Source of the DNA: Doryteuthis pealeii
Taxonomy: Eukaryota > Mollusca > Cephalopoda > Myopsida > Loliginidae
Length of the DNA stretch: 64,000 bases
Assembly (NCBI GenBank): GCA_023376005.1
Contig: CM042145.1
Span: 13,986,241 to 14,050,240, forward strand
Reading direction: 5' to 3'
Below the pieces are notes generated by a model. The model searched no databases, was not told the DNA's origin, and saw only the letters and a program-made list of their open reading frames with translations. Made by a program: the position numbers and the translations under genes. Shown here one piece after another: positions 33,155 through 44,292 of the stretch (position 1 is its first letter; each line of letters starts with the position of its first letter).

Positions 33155-33530
33155 CAGGTAAAAGAGTGACATAGGAACTCTGACAAGAGAACAGTAGCCA
33201 TCCTTGGTACGCACAAAATCTTGAATTTTAAAATTTCATTTGTAGCATAGGATTTTAGAGTAGTGTTGCTTTAAACATTCAAAATATATTTTGCATTCCA
33301 AACACTGAATTATCTCCCTTGCTTCATATTCTGATTACTCCTTCCTCCCCTTGTGTATGGCGATCAAAATGAGGAATTTGAACTTTGAGGGGAAAAAGAA
33401 ACAAAACAAAACTCGTTTATAAAATCTAAAATCTTGCATTAGATTCAAAATTGGTTTTCCAAAGTTTGGACATGCCCCATCCAAGTAACCTAACTTTTTC
33501 TTTCTTTCTTTTTTTTTTTTTTTGATCCTC
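33155..33530 (+). repeat. Dispersed repeat W, second A2 copy
   Basis: Equivalent of 10856-11232. Confidence 0.6.
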
Positions 33531-33908
33531 AAGAGACTATTGACACTCAAATATATTCTTAAATTTCCTTTTCAACTAATTTTATACTATAAATTAAATA
33601 AAATCTACCGCACTTTCAATAATCATTTTTCATTTTATTTCCAATGCAAGACAAGTAATTAAAACATTTTTAAAAATTTGTATTAGTTTATTTGTATTTT
33701 ATTTTATTTGTATTTGATTTGTTTTACAAAATCTAAGTTTTATTAGTCACAAATTTTGAATCATTTCATTTTTTTTTTTAAGAAAACAATGTGAAATGAA
33801 ACAAGGTATAAGGGAGGTAACTTGGTGTTTGGAATGCAAATTTCGTTTTGGATGCTAACAATTAAGAATTGTTTTTTTCTTAAAAAAAAAAAACAACAAA
33901 AAAACATG

Positions 33909-34249
33909 CAGAGATGCTGATAGGTATATGTCCTGCGCCCCTGACGCATAAAAGTCTAAAAGGATGCAGTAAAATCATATCCATGGGTCCCAGAGGTTTT
34001 TCTTTTTTCTTTCCCTGCCATTTCCAGCTAATTGTAAATACATTTCAATAGTTTCTTAGAAATTAATTACACAGGATAGGTTACAAGGTAGTAGTTAGAT
34101 GGCTTTAGTTGTTTCCTCAAATCATAAATAAAAACCCTTCAATTTTTTAAGAAACTTTAGTTGGGATCCATAAATTTTTCCAGGGACTCATTCAAAACAA
34201 ATATGTGCATCCTAGGATGCACTAAATCAAAAAGCTATCAGCATCACTG
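33909..34249 (+). mobile_element. MITE-like repeat Y, second A2 copy
   Basis: Equivalent of 11599-11930. Ends CAGAGATGCTGATAGG and CTATCAGCATCACTG. Confidence 0.5.
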
Positions 34250-34808
34250 AACATTTAAACCATTTTTCATACTTAAAAATATAAAGAAAAGAGTAAAAAT
34301 AACAAACACAGATTCAACTTTTAACACAAATGTATTTACAAAACAAACCAGTCACTGAAAGTGAAAATTGGAAAAGGAGTTTTCAGTCTCCTTCCAATTT
34401 AAAAAAAAAATAAAATAAAAAAAAAATATTTGTTGATAACAATAAAAAATGATTGAAAAAGAAATGCCAACTTGTCAAAATTTCTAGATGACAAACAAAT
34501 AATGCACAATGAACAAATGTTAAATTTTGCCCAAGAAAGCAGTGAATCTGAAAAGTGCATCAATATTGTATGGAAAAGCAGATAAAGATATTTTGAGGTC
34601 AGAGGAAACACAGCTCAGTAATTTCATGTACATTAAAAACATTGAATAGATCAGACTTCTAAGCCTAAACATTTGATTCTGATCTTCTTTAGGAAATTTC
34701 TATCATGAAAAGGGAAAATTTATGGCTAGATAATTATTATGCACTAAACCTAAGATTGAGTGAAATAGGGAAATATTCCCAAGACAAAAATCAAATTAGT
34801 TTAAGACT

Positions 34809-34851
<43 letters not shown>

Positions 34852-36570
34852 TGTGATAAAAATTTAACACTAAAAGCATTTTTAATCTGTAAAATCTTTA
34901 GTGCCCAATGCACAAAAATGCAAAGCAATATCACAATATATTTCAAGTATAAAAAATAAGATATAAAACTCATAGCCCAGAGTTTCATGATTTCGATTCT
35001 CAGGTGACCTAATATTCAAAACGTCTAACTTTTTTTTTTTTTGTTGAATACTAGTTCATCTGAGGATTGAAAGCATAAAACTGAATCATGAGTTTTTATT
35101 CTGTTTTATATCTTATTTTTTTACACTTGAAATATTTATATATTATACAGTAAACTCCCATTTTTACAGTACTGACAACCCCAGGGATTTAAAAGGTGCC
35201 ATTATAACAAATGAATTTTATACATAACCTTATATTGTTACTATAAAAAAAGCAAATTGAAGACACTAGTCTGAATACATCAGTATATAACTGAGATATG
35301 AATTGCAGACTGGTGTTATACTTATTCTTATCATTACTACTACTACTACTACCACCACCAAAATAAATAACGATAAAAACATGTCTACAAAAAGAAATGA
35401 GAAAGTAATTGTTTTTCTTCTTTTCTCATAAATCTGTTAGAGCAGACTCCTGTTATTCCTTGGATTTTGAATTTATTTTTATAACTGGTGGATTTTTAGA
35501 GAAATTGCATTAATAAGGAGAATCAATAAAGTATAAAAATGACTTTTTTTTCTTTCCTTTTTTTTTCAAATTTAATTCTCCTATTTACAGTCTATTGCTC
35601 CATATATATCATAGAATGGAGAAGACCCAATGTTATATTCAGAAAATAATGCACTTCTACTCACATCTCATTCTATCTTAATTATCATTAAGTCTTTTCT
35701 TTTGAATTCAAATTCTGGTTACGTTAGGCAGCATAGGTTTACTAATTTTAGTTTTCAAAATAATGCACTGAAATTTTCATGTGTTGTTACTGCAAATTAA
35801 TCTCTGACAATAGTCTTTCAAGAATATTAAAAAAAAGAAACAAACATGCCACTAGAATTTGTGTGTGTGTGTTATTAAATAAGTGCTATTACAATGAGAG
35901 TTTACTGCATATACATATTTGTGCAAATATTCTACGCATTATACAAGGTATTCCACAAAAATGAAAATACAATTGGTTTGTTAAAACCAGCTGTTTTACT
36001 TGAAAGTTAATCAAACACTTTATTTATATTAAAGAATAAATGTTCTACAAAAGAAAAGTATATGATTTTTAAATGACATTTTATTTGAAATTTTCAAAAT
36101 GTCCAGAAAAAAAAAAAGAAAACAAAAGAAAAGGCTTATAAAGTTTTCGGTCGATAAACAGTGTAGGCATTTTTTGTACTTACATTGTTTATATTAAAGA
36201 TAATTATTTCTCAATGACAAGACATACATTAAATGATATTCATGTGAACATTTATTGTTTTATTATAAAAGTGTTTAACATTCAAGTAATAAATATAATT
36301 GCCATTAAGTAAGCATTTTGGGTAGAGGGACACCTTGTAGCTGAAACAATTCTAATTCTTTGTAACATTAATATTTATATTTAATTCACTGAGACTTGCA
36401 TTCTTCTCTTAAGAGAGGAGTTTGAAAAAAGAAAGATATGAAATTGTTTTAAAAGTGGCCAGTCACTTATTTTAAAAGAAGATATTTCACAAACCCTTTT
36501 TTTTTTTTTTAAAGGATTGAAGCATTCATCTAAGAAACATGCACAGTATCACCTTCACTTCTTTCTTTAT
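34250..36570. other. AT-rich non-coding region (A2)
   Basis: Equivalent of 11931-14310. (TA)n run at 34815-34848, (CTA)n/(CCA)n near 35335-35362. No coding support. Confidence 0.55.
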
Positions 36571-38818
36571 TTTGTGATTTACACTAATGACATGCAACAG
36601 TGACCTTTTGACAATGAGACAGAAGTTAATTTACACCATTTCTCTTCTTTTTTTCTTTTTAATATTATTATTTTTAAAAAACTGAATGAAATTCATCAAT
36701 TCTGTTTAAAAAAAAAATTTTTTTTGTGAATATCAATGCATATTTCCTCCATAAAAATATCATTATTCTTCAAAATTTTTTTTTTTAATGGGGAGGGGAA
36801 TGTCTCACATTAAATTCACTTAATGCTAGATAATTTCCATTCTTAATTTCTCCTGCATTTAATTTGGTGATTGCAGAGGAAAGAGAAAAGTGCAATAACC
36901 TTATTTTTATGGAACAAACTTTTATATAATTAAAGATGGAATGTAGACAGGCATTCAAGTTTGTCAAACCAACCTAACAAAAAAAAAAATTAGATAAATA
37001 AATAAATAGAACAATAAGTTTGCCCAATTTTAGATACTAGAATAATATTGCATCCATAGAAGGAAATTCCTTGTAATACAGAACAGCTAATTAAAATTCC
37101 AGAAACATTTTGAAAAGCTGGACTCAGTTAAAGATCCACTGCTGGACATGAATGACTATCAAATAGAAAAGTAGAAAAGTTGACTTTTTAATTTGGGTTA
37201 TCAAACCAAATTTGAAAACAACTGTTGTTATTATTTTAATACTTACAGTCACACACAAAGATTTGTTTTTCTTTTTTTCATTTAAGTGACAGTTTTATAT
37301 TTGGTGGGTCTTTAAGCAAAAAAAGAGAAATTTAAAAAAAAAGTAGAAACATGAACAGTTTTAGTCTGGCACAGATTAACTTTAATCTAAATGAAACCAA
37401 CTGGTACTAAAAAAAAAAAACAAGATCAATGTTTGCAAAACTTTTCAATGTAAAATGCTAGAAATATTAGAATCAAGTTAAATATATTTTTAAGTCATCC
37501 CACCAATATTCTACTGTACTAATAAAAATAAGTATTGCACTGTGATCTTAACCAAAAGGTTAAGAAGGGGTCTCAATTTCAATATAAAAATGTTTCTCTT
37601 CATTTTGTTATTTTATTCAGCTTGTCTAGTCTCATTTGGAATTAAGAGGATTTGGCATCATTTAAAAAAAAAAAGAAAAAAAAAAAGAAAAAAAAGAAAA
37701 AGTAAACTAAGAATATGGATGATTCAAAAGGTCATTTTAACAAGTGACACTTAATAAAGTTACAGGTTTACACATTGGAAATATTCAAAGAAAAAAAAGA
37801 AAATATTTTGAAGGAAAATTATTTTCTATGCAAAACAATTGAAATTCTCCAAGGGAAAAAAATCTATTAATGAGAGAAGACAAGTGTTAATTTCTATGAA
37901 AGCTTTTGAAAAAGTCTTTCTGATTGGAAACGCATATATGACTGACAAGCTCTTTGTCAATGAGGAAAAGAGCAATGTTGGTATGTAAACATTGAAAAGC
38001 TGTGATTGTAACTGATGTGTTTTGGAGATTTGATTTAATAATCATCAGATTTCAACTGAGACGTCATGACACCTTGAGAAACTGATTGGTTTTTAGTGGT
38101 TAACAGTTTGCTTGGGGTTTTGTTTTTTTTATTTTGTTTTGCTGGAAAAAGGGTTAACAGCTAAAGACAATTCTTGCTGTTGTTATGAGCCAAATGAGAG
38201 TTCATACAACACACACACACACACACACTTACAATAAAATGACATGGTTAGAATGTAGTCAGAAATCATGAATAATTATTAGATGCCTTATATACTCAAC
38301 GTAATGAATTACTTTTTAACACTAATTTTCCACCTCAAAAACAAAAGATTGTTCATTATATATGTTTTTGAACAAGTAGAATCTTACTGTTGATCATTAC
38401 AATCAATATGATTTTTTTTTTAAATTATGGCTAAAAATTAAGAGCAGTTCATTACTCTAATATATATGGTAATTCAAATCCAGAAAAAAAAAAAAAAATT
38501 TTTTGACTTAGGAAACTTAAAAGAGCATTTTATTTGAAGATGATGGCAAATGATATGAAATAATGAAAGAAAAAAAAAAAAAAAAAAAAAAAAAAGAAAG
38601 ATTTTAAGTTACCTTGAATCTTCTGTGCCACTTGAACTAAGAAAATAATTTTTTTTTTTAACTATCATTTCAAAGTGAAACAGTTAATGTACAAAGACAA
38701 TGACAAAGTGGAGTCAGAGAATAATATCACAGCAATAGGCAATTTGGAATGACTGTCAGAAAAAGAGATATGTATATCTGCACTTGGCCAAACATCTACA
38801 AATGAACAACATAACCAT
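36571..38818. other. AT-rich, no gene recognised
   Basis: Beyond the A1/A2 similarity, but mirrored at about 46370-48650. It contains poly-A tracts and an (AC)n run at 38202-38229. No exon with matching splice sites was recognised. It may be 3' flank of the minus-strand RhoGAP gene. Confidence 0.5.
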
Positions 38819-39046
38819 TAGTCCAGGTTAAAAGCATGGTAAGGCTAACCTAAAGCCAAACTTTTTTAGACCTTATTTTTCTGATGCAAGTATCACTGGG
38901 GAACGAGAAAAGTATTAGTAAACAGCCAAAGCTTGGTTCGTTTACTAAAATTTTTCTCATCCTCCAATGATTACTTGCATCAGAAAAATAAGGTCTAAAA
39001 AAGTTTGGCTTCAAGTTACCCCCTACCACACTTTTAACCTAGACTA
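38819..39046. mobile_element. Foldback MITE, 228 bp, TA-flanked
   Basis: Arms of about 100 bp: AGTCCAGGTTAAAAGCATGG... and GCCAAACTTTTTTAGACCTT are mirrored on the right (reverse complement AGTCTAGGTTAAAAGTGTGG). TA is present at both ends (38819-38820 and 39045-39046). Long palindromic arms with a TA target suggest a Tc1/mariner-type MITE. The arms differ by several substitutions. Confidence 0.75.
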
Positions 39047-40129
39047 CATGTGGTATTCTTTATCATCAGACAATAATGGATAAATAATATATAAATAACA
39101 GTGGAATGGATTTCAGCTGCACTTACAGATTTACAATAAGACTTCTTTTTTTTTTAAGAACTTTTTTGTACTACTCTACTGCATGCATGACTTTACAAAA
39201 ATAACCTTTAGACAAGAAAAGAAATAAGTACATAAGAAACAAAACAAACAATGGCTCTACACAGATACAATTTTCAAAAAGTTCAACAATTTTACTCTGT
39301 GAAAAAAAAAAAAAAAAAGAGAGAGAGAATTAGGAACAAGCCAGCTTTAAATGCAAAATTCATAAAGATTTTGTAGTTAAAATTGTATCAATTAGTGGCA
39401 AAAATAAAATAAAAAAAAGTTTCATTTCATACATAAATATAGCAAGACAATTGGAATGAACAGGTAAAGTTAATAGAAGAATTCATATTGCGAGTTTGGT
39501 TTCATTCTTGAATTTGTACCCGGGTTTTTATGCCACTGGTTTTCTCTTTTTTTTTTTGTTCATTTTTTCTTTTTTTAATCATTGTATTTGCAGCAGCCAT
39601 TTGCATTACTAAAGAATGATCAGTATATTGTCCCAACTCTTGCCATGAGATCGATAAAACAGCAAAAGCAGGAAAGGTTTATAAGAAAAGCTCTATCAGA
39701 GGCATAAAGTAATCAGTAGAACATCAACACTTAGTTTTGCACTTAGAAGAGAAATTGGTGTTTTTGGTCAAGCACAAATCTTTGGAATGGATATGAAGGA
39801 AATTTGAAGATTGTTGCCCTTGTTGGTGTTCATGGTGATGATGATGATAATGATGGTGGTAGTGGTGGTGATAATGATGATGACGATGATGGATGACAAA
39901 GCTGGAAATAGCACTGAGGTCAGCAGTGGTTTATCAGATGTTAGTGCCTTCCTTGTGGAATGAAGACAAAGACCACGCATCATTGAGCCAAGAGATAAGG
40001 AACTAAAAATACTACCATCAATTTTACTTGCAGTCTAGTATTTTCAGCTTACATTCTGAGAAACATTATCTATTTACTGAACTCGTTATATTAAAAATCC
40101 ATTTATATCCAAACACCTTTTTTTTAAAT

Positions 40130-40160
<31 letters not shown>

Positions 40161-40921
40161 GCCTTTTTGCTAGCAGTGGAAATGAGGTAGGAGAGACAAG
40201 GGGACCATAAGATTTGTTTAGGGGGAAAAAAAAAAAAAAAAAAAAAAAAAGGAAAAAAGGGGAGGGGTCCCCAAAGTTTGAGGAGCTTTGTTGAATGATG
40301 GAAAATGAAGACTGTTTGATAACCAGAAAACAATGGATGCCTCCCGCCACCCAACCCCAAATTGGTCTCTTAAAATAGATAACATTTGAAAGACTTTCCA
40401 AAGGTCTATACCAACCGAATGATTGCTGGGCTGCAACTCAAAAGAACACCAAATTCCATTGATGATTTTTAAAAGAAAAATTACAATAAGGAAAATATAC
40501 TAATATAAAAATCTGTTTTGACAATAAAAAAAAAAAATCATCGAAACATTTTGTTCATTAAAGATTAGAAAGAGCTTATAAGCTTTCTGTTTCTCTCTCT
40601 CTCTCTATATATATATATATAAATAGAGAGAGGGGGAATATATAAGATCTAATGAGAAAAAAGTTGGATTCTTGGGGGGAGATTTTTAAGTCCCAAACTT
40701 AATCTGGCTCTCTGAAGTTTTACACAAAATGACACATTGAGTTTTTCTGTCTCATTTTGAATGTTTTTGTTGTTTGTTTTTTTTTTTTGTTGTTTTTTTT
40801 TTGTTATTGTTTTTTGTGACCAAAGTCGACAATCGGAAAAAATCTTATAGCGAGAAAAGATATCTGACATTAACCCAGCTGCACCTCAGAATCAACCAAA
40901 AGTTAAACCGATCCTTTCGAT
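39047..40921. other. Non-coding, simple repeats
   Basis: Contains (GATGAT)n-type repeats at about 39834-39893, a (TA)n run near 40127-40160, a poly-A run near 40228-40252 and a (CT)n/(AT)n pair near 40592-40630. As the minus-strand RhoGAP stop codon is at 40922, part of this would be its 3'UTR or a further intron. No clear polyadenylation site was chosen. Confidence 0.5.
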
Positions 40922-41449
40922 CTAACAGATGCAAGGAAGATGTTTGATGATTTCTTGGGCTAAACTAGCTTTCTTTTTGTGCAGGTCAAGCTCTATATGG
41001 ATCTCATCAAGAAGGATCTGCGGAACAACTCCAACGTGCGTCGCATTGCAGATTAACTTTTCCATAATCTTTATTCTGCCGATAAGTTTTTAGCTGCTTT
41101 CATGGCATCTATAGGGTGATTGGGGCAACCTGTGTGATGATACTTGGGGTCAGCACAAGGGCAAGGTTTTGGCCGTCATGCCATTCTTATCTGAATAGGA
41201 AGCAACTTTGGCAAGGAAAAGAGTCAGATAGCGCAGTGTGTACAGATGCTCGGGTGGAAGCAGTAAGCACAACAACAAGATGGAGGCATCAGCAAATTTA
41301 GTGTCTTCATGTTGGATAGCACACAAGAAGCTGTCGTAGTAGACAGTTGTCAGGAGTGGTTCCTTGAGTTGTCGGAAGAAGGTTTTCACAAGATCGGTGA
41401 TATCAAAGATGGTGGCAGCAGAAAAATCCATGTTAGCTTCAATGTTAAC
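40922..41449 (-). CDS. RhoGAP-domain protein exon, ARHGAP11-like (3' coding exon)
   Basis: Host-gene exon for a GTPase-activating protein acting on Rho-family GTPases. The minus-strand exon begins after an acceptor TTGGTGTGTCTTTTAG (exon start 41449, phase 0) with VNIEANMDFS. It continues TDLVKTFFRQLKEPLLT, LLPPEHLYTLRYL, FLAKVASYSDKNGMTAK, then LALVLTPS one base later: the second half of a RhoGAP domain. The loop bearing the catalytic arginine would be in an upstream exon outside this window. The usual LPEPL is LKEPL here. After the domain come ATHVGVVPQILLDEIHIEL and HKKKASLAQEIIKH, then TAG at 40922-40924. The frame holds only if one base is added in three homopolymers (near 41164, 41122 and 41070), which suggests consensus errors rather than a pseudogene. 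About 176 residues. The tail makes ARHGAP11 the closest family I can name. Another RhoGAP is possible. Confidence 0.75.
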
Positions 41450-41611
41450 CTAAAAGACACACCAAAAAAACATAATCAGTAAATTTGAACAATAACAAGG
41501 AGGCATTTTTTGGAATCGAAAGCTAACTTTGAAATAAAGATATTAAAAATTCATACAAAATTAACAAATGTTGACTGATTTCTCTGAATTTTTGAGATGA
41601 GGCTTGATGAT
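41450..41611 (-). other. Intron upstream of the RhoGAP exon
   Basis: Minus-strand polypyrimidine tract (TTTTTTTGGTGTGTCTTTTAG) leads into the exon. The next upstream exon is not found before the palindrome centre. Confidence 0.55.
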
Positions 41612-41823
41612 TAGTATTATTTGTATTATTCAGACTATTGTCCTCATCTTCATTGTTATCTGAAACAATATTTTGGCCAATGCGCCCTCCGGAATAAAGG
41701 GTTAGGTTCAAAGTTCCGTGATGGTTCCCCAATTACGACAAGAAATACCTGAAGAAGGGCGGAGAGCACATTGTTATCTGTACAAAGATGAGGACAATAG
41801 TCCGAATAATACAAATAATACTA
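41612..41823. repeat. Foldback built from Penelope-like terminal repeats
   Basis: ATTAGTATTATTTGTATTAT and TCAGACTATTGTCCTCATCT on the left mirror GATGAGGACAATAGTCCGAA and TACAAATAATACTAAT on the right. The centre carries ACCTGAAGAAGGGCGG and GCCCTCCGG blocks. Same family as 17808-17990, within an intron. Confidence 0.65.
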
Positions 41824-42502
41824 ATGTTGGTTGATTATTGATTGATTTTAATGACATGTTATCTTATGCCTAGAGGTTATGTTACATAATTCATGGATAG
41901 CCTATGAATTATGTAAGGACTGTAGCTAGATAAATTTTGAATCAGAGTTTGTTAGAAAATTAAAATCGGAGAGGGTTGAATAGAAAAGTACCATAACTGT
42001 TATAATTATGAGTGGCAGGCAATAACTTTGACTTGACCCTCTCCAGAAACGCGCGATAGAAGCATGTGACAGTTTTAAGTTTTTAGTTAGTTGCGACTAG
42101 TTGCTCATCAAAACAACGTCCTTTCGAGATGTCGCTTCTCAATCCGCGCGGTTTGAGCTGGGGTTGTTTTAATAAAAGCTATATAGAAAAACAACAGTCT
42201 TTGTTATTAATTAACAAACAAGAAATGCATGACACCCAGCCCAAACAAGAAAGAAGAAAGCAACCCACAGAATCAGCCCAGACAAGATACCAGGAACAAG
42301 TAAACAAGAAAAAAAAAAGTAAGAAGAAATCAACCCCTGATCTCCTCCTCTGTCTCTCTCTCGTTTATATACCCGATGTTAAGGGGTATATCACAGTAAT
42401 GGAATTGTGTTCATTGTATATTTATATTTTTTTGTGTAGTTGTTTCTTAAGAGCTTTTTTAAAAAATTTTTTGAGTTTATGATATCAAGTATTATCTAAT
42501 AC
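41824..42502. other. Repeat S head fragment and unexplained GC-richer block
   Basis: 41835-41885 is an S-head variant (GACATGTTATCTTATGCCTA). 42040-42175 is GC-richer, with CpG clusters (AACGCGCGATAG, CTCAATCCGCGCGG). The open frame of 117 codons starting 42129 is lysine-rich after codon 40 and is not conserved in frame in the mirror copy, so I do not call it a gene. Confidence 0.45.
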
Positions 42503-42690
42503 ACATCTAACAGATCTATTTGTTCCATTAGAATTGAACTCTTAACAGGTTTTATAAATCATTACCACAATTTCATTGCTTTTTCTTGAAAACTGTTTTC
42601 ATTCTTATTTGAAATAATTCACATCAGTTAATGAATTTATAAACCTGTTAGAGTTAATCTATGGAACAAATAGATCTGTTAGTGTGTATT
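42503..42690. repeat. Centre of the 40-kb palindrome
   Basis: ACATCTAACAGATCTATTTG and ACTCTTAACAGGTTTTATAA on the left meet their reverse complements at about 42625-42690. The turning point is near 42594, with only a few tens of unpaired bases. Beyond it every left-arm landmark recurs in reverse order and orientation. Confidence 0.9.
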
Positions 42691-43743
42691 AGATAATACT
42701 TGATATCATATAACTCAAAATTTTTAAAAAAAGCTCTTAAGAAACAACTCACAAAAAATATAAATAATACAATGAAACACAATTCCATTTTACTTGTGAT
42801 ATTACCTTAACATCGGGTATATAAACGAGAGGAGAAGAGGAGGGATCAGGGTGATTCTTTCTTACTTTTTTTTTTCTTGTTTACTTGTTCCTGGTATCTT
42901 GTCTGGGCTGCTTCTGGTGGGTTTGCTTTCTTCTTTCTTGGTTTGGGCTGGGTGTCATGCATTTCTGTTTTGCTTAATTATAAACAAAGACTGTTGTTTT
43001 CTATATAGCTTTTTCTTAAAACAACCCCAGGCCTCAAACGCGGCGGAGAGAAGCGACATCTCGAAAGGACGTTGTTTTTGATGAGCAACTAGTCGCCAAA
43101 CTACACTAAAAACTTAACACTGTCACATGCTTCATCGCGGTTTCTGGAGAGGGTCAATCAAAGTTATTGCCTGCCACTCATAATTATAACAGTTATGGTA
43201 CTTTTCTATTCAACCCTCTCCGATTTTAATTTTTCTAACAAACTCTGATTCAAATTTATCTAGCTTACAGTCCTTACATAATTCATAGGCTATCCATGAA
43301 TTATGTAACATAACCTCTAGGCATAAGATAACATGTCATTAAAATCAATCAAATAATCAAACCAACATTAGTATTATTGTATATCGGACATTGTCTCATC
43401 TTGTCAGATAACAATGTGCTCTCCGCCCTTCCTTCAGGTATTTCTTGTCGTAATTGGGGAACATCACGGACACTATGAACCTAACCCTTTATTCCGGAGG
43501 GCGCATTGGCCAAAATATTGGTTTCAGATAACAATGAAGATGAAGGATCAATAGTCTGATAATACAAATAATACTAATCATCGCAAGCCTCATCTCAAAA
43601 TTCAGAGAAAATTCAGTAACATTTTGTTAATTTTTGTTGAATTTTTAATATGCTTTATTTCAAAGTTAGCTTTCGATTCCCAAAAAATGGCCTCCTTGTT
43701 ATTGTTCAAATTTACTGATTATGTTTTTTGGTGTTTCTTTTAG

Positions 43744-44292
43744 GTTAACATTGAAGCTAACATGGATTTTTCTGCTGCCACCCTCTTTGATATGCACCGA
43801 TCTTTGTGAAAACTTCTTCGACAACTCAGGAACCACTCCTGACAACTGTCTACACGACAGCTTCTGTGTGCTATCCAACATGAAGACACTAAATTTGCTT
43901 GAGCCTCCATCTTGTTGTTGTGCTTACTCGCTTCCACCCGAGCATCTGTACAACTGGCTATCTGACTCTTTTTCCTTGCCCAAAGTTGCTTCCTATTCCA
44001 GATAGAATGGCATGACGGCCAAAAACTTGCCTTGTGCTGACCAAGTTATCATCAACCCAAACAAAAAAAGGGGGTTTTGGCCCCCCCATCACCCTATGAT
44101 CCATGAAAGCAGCTAAAAACTTATCGGCAGAAAATAAAGATTAATGGAAAAGTTAATCTGCAATGCGACGCACGAATAATAGGAAAGTTGTTCCGCAGAT
44201 CCTCTGATGAGATCCATATAGAGCTTGACCTGCACAAAAAGAAAGTAGTTTAGCCCAAGAAATCATCAAACATCTTCCTTGGCATCTGTTAG
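43744..44292 (+). pseudogene. Mirror copy of the RhoGAP exon, disrupted
   Basis: The acceptor TTCTTTTAG precedes GTTAACATTGAAGCTAAC, and the TAG is at 44290-44292. Indels break the frame repeatedly (for example after GATTTTTCTGCTGCCACC), and a G/C-run insertion lies near 44070. It does carry the extra A (GCCAAAAACTT) and extra C missing from 40922-41449, supporting the idea that those are errors there. An artefact or decayed copy, not a second working gene. Confidence 0.7.

Larger units (their letters stand above)
23448..36570 (+). repeat. Segment A2, direct copy of A1
   Basis: Same order of repeats as 1-14310. It lacks the 372-bp SINE-bearing segment and the Helitron and has a 52-bp deletion in the hAT-like element. 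It continues uninterrupted into the region with the RhoGAP exon, so it is probably the better-anchored copy. Confidence 0.93.

Noticed and set aside
34705..34959. 84-codon frame with a run of alternating I and Y
   Set aside because: The run is the translation of a (TA)n microsatellite. Nothing else supports coding.
40129..40436. Overlapping minus-strand frames with phenylalanine runs
   Set aside because: They translate a poly-A/T tract and (TA)n. Low-complexity shadows.
42129..42482. 117-codon open frame near the palindrome centre
   Set aside because: Low-complexity lysine-rich composition, no domain, and the mirrored copy does not keep the frame.
43744..44292. Second RhoGAP paralogue facing the first
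   Set aside because: It lies exactly at the mirrored position within the palindrome and is full of small indels. Artefactual copy is the simpler reading.
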